Assembly (NCBI RefSeq): GCF_018691265.1
Contig: NW_024881324.1
Span: 6,203,730-6,267,729 of the forward strand
Length of the DNA stretch: 64,000 nucleotides
Source: Tyto alba
Lineage: Eukaryota; Chordata; Aves; Strigiformes; Tytonidae
Reading direction: 5' to 3'
A program made the translations under genes and the position numbers. The notes below the pieces were generated by a model that saw only the letters and a program-made list of their open reading frames with translations, was not told where the DNA came from and made no database searches. Positions 63,781 through 64,000 of the stretch are shown here, in pieces; the stretch's first letter is position 1; the number at the start of each line of letters is the position of its first letter.

Positions 63781-64000
63781 CTGCACATCTAAGGCAGGGA
63801 GTAGCCGATAATCTGCAGGAGACCGGCGCTGGCGCCGGGGTTATCACGTCAAGTCCCAAAGATAAGGCGGCTGACTGGCCCTGCAGCGACCACGGAGAGG
63901 CTGCTGCTCGCTGCCCTGCGTTTGCCTTTCTGCCCGGCTCCTGCTTCACCCCCCTCGCCCGGAGCCACCCCGGCACCCCGGCGGGGCTGAAGGGGGACAG
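63781..64000. promoter_or_regulatory. CpG-rich edge, probable start of a CpG island
   Basis: I count about 17 CpG in 220 bp, rising toward the window end, with GC-rich runs such as CCCCGGCACCCCGGCGGGG. The island probably continues outside the window. Given the direction of the minus-strand gene, this is a candidate main promoter region, though no first exon was identified. Confidence 0.45.

Noticed and set aside
1..64000. Endogenous retrovirus LTRs, tRNA/rRNA genes, CRISPR-like arrays, bacterial operons
   Set aside because: None seen on either strand. The only regular arrays are simple sequence repeats, and no LTR pair or retroviral protein signature was recognised by eye.

Overview
The window reads as nuclear DNA of a sauropsid, most likely a bird. 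It is AT-rich and gene-sparse, with vertebrate introns and GT-AG splice sites, CpG-island patches, simple repeats (ATCT, AC, TTTTG) and several CR1-type LINE fragments. One CR1 copy ends in the ATTCTATGA-like 3' tail typical of these elements. There are no bacterial-style operons, tRNA or rRNA genes, or CRISPR arrays. Most open frames longer than 60 codons are chance; the real coding signal lies in short exons bounded by splice sites.

The main result is a chain of 16 exon-like blocks on the minus strand, from 61191 down to 21064. Each block has a usable acceptor and donor. Each block is open in the frame its neighbours require, and the splice phases agree at every junction. Joined, they give 1869 nt, or 622 codons plus a TGA stop, which would be the C-terminal part of a longer protein. 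I do not recognise the protein. Its 5' exons were not found; a CpG-rich patch at the right edge (63.8-64.0 kb) is one possible promoter. A strong internal CpG island (30.6-31.14 kb) sits in a large intron, next to a good minus-strand splice donor, and may be an alternative promoter.

On the plus strand, the left part holds a probable gene end: an exon at 8796-8847 joins in phase to a terminal exon at 12017-12098 (TAA), with AATAAA at 12554. A second in-phase exon, at 13892-13979, may mark an alternative 3' end. The two genes would be convergent (tail to tail), separated by about 8.3 kb.

Mobile DNA: a badly decayed, internally deleted CR1/L3-like relic on plus (about 14760-15700); a CR1 3' end on minus (21826-22175); an 800-bp 5'-truncated CR1 on plus with part of its reverse-transcriptase ORF and a complete 3' tail (56365-57164); and a short CR1 3'-end scrap on minus (59782-59880). 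Also notable are a 184-nt, almost pure G/T tract at 41865-42048, a (ATCT)18 microsatellite at 16257, a (AC)22 at 49168 and a compound trinucleotide tract at 2651. All gene models are by-eye calls without alignment or transcript support.
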